Positions 12,669 to 14,915 of a DNA stretch of 14,915 nt are shown one piece after another. The stretch spans positions 1 to 14,915 of the forward strand of contig JBAQCS010000051.1 of NCBI GenBank assembly GCA_049294415.1. The letters run 5' to 3'. Numbering within the stretch: the first letter of the stretch is position 1; each line of letters begins with the position of its first letter. Source of the DNA: JAEZRQ01 sp049294415 (lineage in GTDB: Bacteria > Patescibacteriota > Patescibacteriia > Patescibacteriales > UBA12465). The notes under the pieces are model-generated. The model had not been told where the DNA came from, ran no database searches, and worked only from the letters and a program-made list of their open reading frames with translations. The position numbers and the translations under genes were made by a program.

Positions 12669-13615
12669 AAAAACCTTCTAATTTTTCTTAATAAATTATA
12701 AAAATAATATTTAACTGGCTTAAAAACTAAATCATAAGTGCCAGCATAATTTACTACTCTGCCACCAAAACCAACTTTAAAACGAGTGACGCCTGGCCAT
12801 TTTTTATCGTCTATACCAAAGAAATCATAATACTTATAACCACCATTTTTAGCTTGCTTAATTATTTCCCATTGCAATAAATAAGGGGCCATTAATTGTC
12901 TAGCTTGATGATCGGAAGCACCGTGTAAATAAGTTACTTTATTACCATAAAAAGCAAAGAGTCCAGCCGCTAAACATTTATCACCTTGATAGGCTAAAAA
13001 TAATTTTACAAAATTGGAATTAGTCGTAGCTAGATTATGATAATGCTTCTGATTATGAATTTTAAAAGCATCTCTTTCACCAGTAGCAGTCATCAGAGAC
13101 CAAAAATTATTAAAATCATCTTCCGTGCGTCCCGAGGTAATAACTATATCTTTTTTTTGAGCCAAACGAATATTATAACGGGTCTTTTGATGCATCTCTG
13201 CTAATAATTCATCTTCACTTTTATCTAAATCTAACAATAAAGTCTGTTGTGGTTGTAAATTAATAGTTTTTTTAAAATTAAAATTACTAGAAATCACAAC
13301 TGGTTCAACACGCCAAAAATCAGCCCCCTGTTCTTTAAAATAATTTATTAAAAATTGCCAAACTTCATTTTCACGTTCAGCTATAACAGGCCCGCGAGGA
13401 GAATAATAATAAACAAAACCAGGCTTAGCAATCTGACGACTAACATTTAAAATAGCTATTAATTGGTCTTGATTATCGTAAACGCCAAAATTTTTAATCA
13501 CACCTGATAAATTAGCCCATTCTAAAGACACTAAAAATTCTGCCCCACTAGATGAGCCGGTTTTTATCAAGAAGTTCTCTATTAATTTAGCCTCGGTTAA
13601 TTCAACAATTTTCAT
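12665..13615 (-). CDS. FemAB-like peptidoglycan bridge aminoacyltransferase
   Basis: At 316 residues this is a typical FemAB/FemX-like protein made of two GNAT-like folds. Visible landmarks are YYYSPRGPVI (69-78), the segment LDLDKSEDELLAEMHQKTRYNI (128-149) with the conserved K-T-R-Y-N-I helix, YLHGASD (229-235), GGYKYYDFFGID (258-269) and TRFKVGFGG (277-285). The family transfers amino acids from tRNA to the side chain of the lipid II pentapeptide in the cytoplasm, building peptidoglycan cross-bridges. No long coiled-coil insertion is present, so it is the FemX-like shorter form. The specific amino acid cannot be told. The gene starts a two-gene unit with ybeY, overlapping it by four bases (ATGA, TGA stop), and appears to be transcribed without a leader. 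Confidence 0.9.
   Translation of the reverse strand: MKIVELTEAKLIENFLIKTGSSSGAEFLVSLEWANLSGVIKNFGVYDNQDQLIAILNVSRQIAKPGFVYYYSPRGPVIAERENEVWQFLINYFKEQGADFWRVEPVVISSNFNFKKTINLQPQQTLLLDLDKSEDELLAEMHQKTRYNIRLAQKKDIVITSGRTEDDFNNFWSLMTATGERDAFKIHNQKHYHNLATTNSNFVKLFLAYQGDKCLAAGLFAFYGNKVTYLHGASDHQARQLMAPYLLQWEIIKQAKNGGYKYYDFFGIDDKKWPGVTRFKVGFGGRVVNYAGTYDLVFKPVKYYFYNLLRKIRRFL
12674..12679 (-). promoter_or_regulatory. Shine-Dalgarno sequence of ybeY
   Basis: AGAAGG on the minus strand is five bases before ATG 12668 and lies inside the end of the FemAB-like gene. It is the clearest ribosome binding site in the window; first genes of transcripts mostly lack one. Confidence 0.7.
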
Positions 13616-13621
13616 GTTTTC

Positions 13622-13627
13622 ATTATA
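13622..13627 (-). promoter_or_regulatory. -10 element of the femAB-ybeY unit, probably leaderless
   Basis: A perfect TATAAT on the minus strand ends six bases before ATG 13615, placing the start site at or beside the start codon. No good -35 is present 17-18 bases upstream. Spacing is identical to that at 12212-12217. Confidence 0.5.
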
Positions 13628-13650
13628 TCGACTTTTGCTCTAAAAAGAAA

Positions 13651-13676
13651 ATCCCGCCTTAAAAGTAAAGCGGGAT
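13651..13676 (-). terminator. Rho-independent terminator of the third pilin gene of the array
   Basis: A 7-bp perfect GC-rich stem, ATCCCGC / GCGGGAT, with a 12-nt loop is followed on the minus strand by TTTCTTTTT. It starts 29 bases after the stop of the pilin gene at 13706. It differs in sequence from the two terminators higher in the array. Confidence 0.85.
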
Positions 13677-13705
13677 GTCTTAAAATCTTGGAAATCTATA
13701 ATAGT

Positions 13706-14116
13706 TTAGTTCTTTAAACCATTTGGAGTAGCCGTGGCAGGACCAGCAACGATATCACCGGTTTTACTACCAATACAATAGGTTAAAGTATAAGTATCAG
13801 CTGTAGCAGAGGTATAAGTGTAAGTATTTTCTGCTGCAGTACAATTGGTTTCATTAGGCATTGGAGCATTTGGTACTAAAGCCATGTAAACCGAGGTTCC
13901 CGTAGCAATGGAGGTGCCCAAAGAAGTCGGATAACCACCTTGTTCATGATAATAAAGCTGTAAGGCAGTTTGAATCTGCTTAATGTCAGCTAAACGTCTA
14001 GCGTCTCTAGCTCTTGATCTGGAATTACTTAAAGCTACTACGGCAATAGTGGCTAGTAGTCCAATGATTGCGATAACAACTAATAACTCAATTAATGTAA
14101 AACCTTTTTTCTTCAT
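13706..14116 (-). CDS. Type IV pilin (GspG/PilA-like), last copy of the array
   Basis: A 136-residue prepilin: leader MKKKG, cleavage after Gly5, then FTLIELLVVIAIIGLLATIA with Glu10 as the conserved Glu5. RDARRLADIKQIQTALQLYY (38-57) is the GspG-type helix signature of Patescibacteria pilins. The variable middle is followed by a Cys pair, Cys92 and Cys114, which probably closes the C-terminal D-region, and a tail like those of its neighbours (YCIGSKTGDIVAGPATATPNGLKN). It has its own promoter and terminator. It is clearly related to the next copy but differs in most of the exposed C-terminal half, so the two are diverged paralogues. Confidence 0.9.
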   Translation of the reverse strand: MKKKGFTLIELLVVIAIIGLLATIAVVALSNSRSRARDARRLADIKQIQTALQLYYHEQGGYPTSLGTSIATGTSVYMALVPNAPMPNETNCTAAENTYTYTSATADTYTLTYCIGSKTGDIVAGPATATPNGLKN

Positions 14117-14146
14117 AGAATTTTTTTAAAATTTTAATTTAATTTA

Positions 14147-14175
14147 ATTATAAGATAAATACGTAAAAACCACAA
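14147..14175 (-). promoter_or_regulatory. Promoter of the last pilin gene
   Basis: On the minus strand TTGTGG (14175-14170), 17 bases, and TATAAT (14152-14147). The leader would be about 24 nt, A/T-only and without a Shine-Dalgarno. The -35 matches only three of six bases, but the same arrangement is repeated exactly at 14707-14735. It starts within the T-tract of the preceding terminator. Confidence 0.6.
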
Positions 14176-14180
14176 TACAA

Positions 14181-14225
14181 AAAACCAATCCACTCCGCCG
14201 GCTGGCGGATAAGTGAATTGGTTTT
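14181..14225 (-). terminator. Rho-independent terminator of the middle pilin gene
   Basis: A long hairpin: AAAACCAAT/ATTGGTTTT outer stem, a C/A mismatch, CAC/GTG, a 3-nt bulge and TCCGCC/GGCGGA around a GGCT loop, about 18 pairs. On the minus strand it is followed by six T. Confidence 0.9.
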
Positions 14226-14248
14226 CAGAAAAGAACTGGGCTAAAAAA

Positions 14249-14665
14249 TTATTTAATACCAGCTGGAGTAGCAGTTCCAACACCTACTGGAATACCACCA
14301 GTAGCACTACCTAAACAATAAGCAAGAGTATAGGTTGTAGCAGAACCAGAATAAGTATAGGCTGTGGCAGCGGCACAATCTCCATCAGCTGGTTGTGGAG
14401 GAGTTGGGATTTGAGACATATAAACTGTAGTACCTGTTGAAATAGTTGTTCCGGATGTTGGGATAGCTGTTGGATAAGCACCTAAGTCATTATAGTATAA
14501 TTCCAAAGCAGTTTGGATTTGTTTAACATCAGCTACACGACGAGCATCACGCGCACGAGCACGTGCATTGTTTAAGGCTACAATTGATAAAGTAGCTAGT
14601 AAACCGATAATGGCAACTACAACTAGCAATTCAATTAATGTAAAACCTTGTTGGTTCTTTTTCAT
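14249..14665 (-). CDS. Type IV pilin (GspG/PilA-like), middle copy of the array
   Basis: A 138-residue prepilin: leader MKKNQQG, cleavage after Gly7, then FTLIELLVVVAIIGLLATLS with Glu12 as the conserved Glu5. RDARRVADVKQIQTALELYY (39-58) matches the neighbouring copy closely, whereas the middle (residues about 63-112) is Thr/Ser/Pro-rich and divergent. Cys97 and Cys117 probably form the D-region disulfide. The C-terminal GSATGGIPVGVGTATPAGIK closely resembles that of the partial upstream copy. It has its own promoter and terminator, both within duplicated DNA. Likely a major pilin subunit alternative to its neighbours; which copy dominates cannot be told from sequence. Confidence 0.9.
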   Translation of the reverse strand: MKKNQQGFTLIELLVVVAIIGLLATLSIVALNNARARARDARRVADVKQIQTALELYYNDLGAYPTAIPTSGTTISTGTTVYMSQIPTPPQPADGDCAAATAYTYSGSATTYTLAYCLGSATGGIPVGVGTATPAGIK

Positions 14666-14706
14666 AATTTTTTTATAAATTTTTAGATAATCTTTTATAT
14701 AGAGTA

Positions 14707-14735
14707 ATTATAAGATAAATACAAAAAAACCACAA
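14707..14735 (-). promoter_or_regulatory. Promoter of the middle pilin gene
   Basis: On the minus strand TTGTGG (14735-14730), 17 bases, and TATAAT (14712-14707), within duplicated DNA. The leader before ATG 14665 would be about 35 nt, A/T-rich and without a Shine-Dalgarno. Confidence 0.6.
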
Positions 14736-14740
14736 TACAA

Positions 14741-14785
14741 AAAACCAATCCACTCCGCCGGCTGGCGGATAAGTGAATTGGTTTT
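14741..14785 (-). terminator. Rho-independent terminator of the partial pilin gene
   Basis: Base-for-base copy of the hairpin at 14181-14225, with the same six-T tail on the minus strand. Confidence 0.9.
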
Positions 14786-14808
14786 CAGAAAAGAACTGGG
14801 CTAAAAAA

Positions 14809-14915
14809 TTAAAGTTTAATACCGGCTGGAGTAGCAGTTCCAATACCAGATGTAATACCTCCAGTAGCTGTACCTAAACAATAGGTTAAACTATAAGATC
14901 TGTTAGAATCTTGAA
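14809..14915 (-). CDS. Type IV pilin (GspG/PilA-like), C-terminal fragment at the window edge
   Basis: Only the last 35 residues are in the window, ending at stop 14809-14811. They read QDSNRSYSLTYCLGTATGG followed by ITSGIGTATPAGIKL, nearly matching the C-terminus of the middle pilin (YCLGSATGGIPVGVGTATPAGIK) with one extra Leu. The second D-region Cys is present. This shows at least three tandem pilin genes; the start and prepilin signal lie outside the window. Confidence 0.85.
   Translation of the reverse strand, partial: QDSNRSYSLTYCLGTATGGITSGIGTATPAGIKL

Larger units (their letters stand above)
14145..14251. repeat. Terminator-promoter cassette repeat, copy A
   Basis: Bases 14165-14251 are identical to 14725-14811 (87 bp), and the match extends to 14145/14705 with two mismatches (14163-14164). 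The copies are 560 bp apart. The repeat holds the stop codon of one pilin gene, its terminator and the promoter of the next. Confidence 0.95.
14705..14811. repeat. Terminator-promoter cassette repeat, copy B
   Basis: Partner of 14145-14251 at an offset of exactly 560 bp. It contains the stop codon of the partial pilin gene, its terminator and the promoter of the middle pilin gene. Confidence 0.95.

Overview
The window reads as a piece of a Patescibacteria (Candidate Phyla Radiation) chromosome. The reasons are AT-rich DNA, very tight gene packing, GspG-like pilins carrying the RDARR.AD.KQIQTAL signature, minor pilins with the NLAQEGIELIRQ.RD.NW signature, a FemAB-like transferase, and a very large secreted protein built from GNVGIGTT.P repeats. 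This placement is inference from protein style; no marker gene such as 16S rRNA is present. TGA is used as a stop (the femAB-like gene), so the genetic code is not one of the recoded UGA=Gly codes. Every supported gene is on the minus strand, so transcription runs from high to low coordinates.

Layout from high to low coordinates. (1) 14915-13706: a tandem array of three type IV pilin genes (the first cut by the window edge). The genes appear to have their own promoters and terminators, and an ~87-107 bp terminator-plus-promoter cassette is duplicated between them. (2) 13615-12213: a FemAB-like peptidoglycan aminoacyltransferase overlapping ybeY by ATGA. (3) 12205-8842: a five-gene operon of a secreted repeat/FN3-like/PKD-like protein followed by GspH/FimT-, PilV-, PilW- and PilX-type minor pilins, starting from an extended -10 promoter inside the ybeY stop codon and closed by a strong hairpin terminator. 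(4) 8815-8542: an AT-rich intergenic region with a structured element and a near-consensus sigma-70 promoter. (5) 8541-1711: a 2276-residue secreted fibre-like protein with 23 short GNVGIG repeats, six 47-70-residue repeated modules, phage-tail-fibre-like motifs near both ends and a discoidin-like insert. (6) 1663-986: a membrane-anchored cupredoxin with a complete His-Cys-His-Met ligand set, followed by a terminator. (7) 869-1: a DUF1016/YhcG-type PD-(D/E)XK nuclease, nearly complete but cut by the window edge.

Most of the DNA therefore serves the cell surface: major pilins, a minor-pilin set with a candidate tip or surface protein, a giant adhesin-like fibre, a surface copper protein and a cell-wall enzyme. 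The most unusual items are the giant modular fibre with in-frame G7-G8 tracts, the minor-pilin operon led by a secreted protein that could play a PilY1-like role, two apparently leaderless promoters with identical -10-to-ATG spacing, and the duplicated terminator-promoter cassette in the pilin array. No tRNA, rRNA, CRISPR array, transposase or prophage structural cluster was seen.
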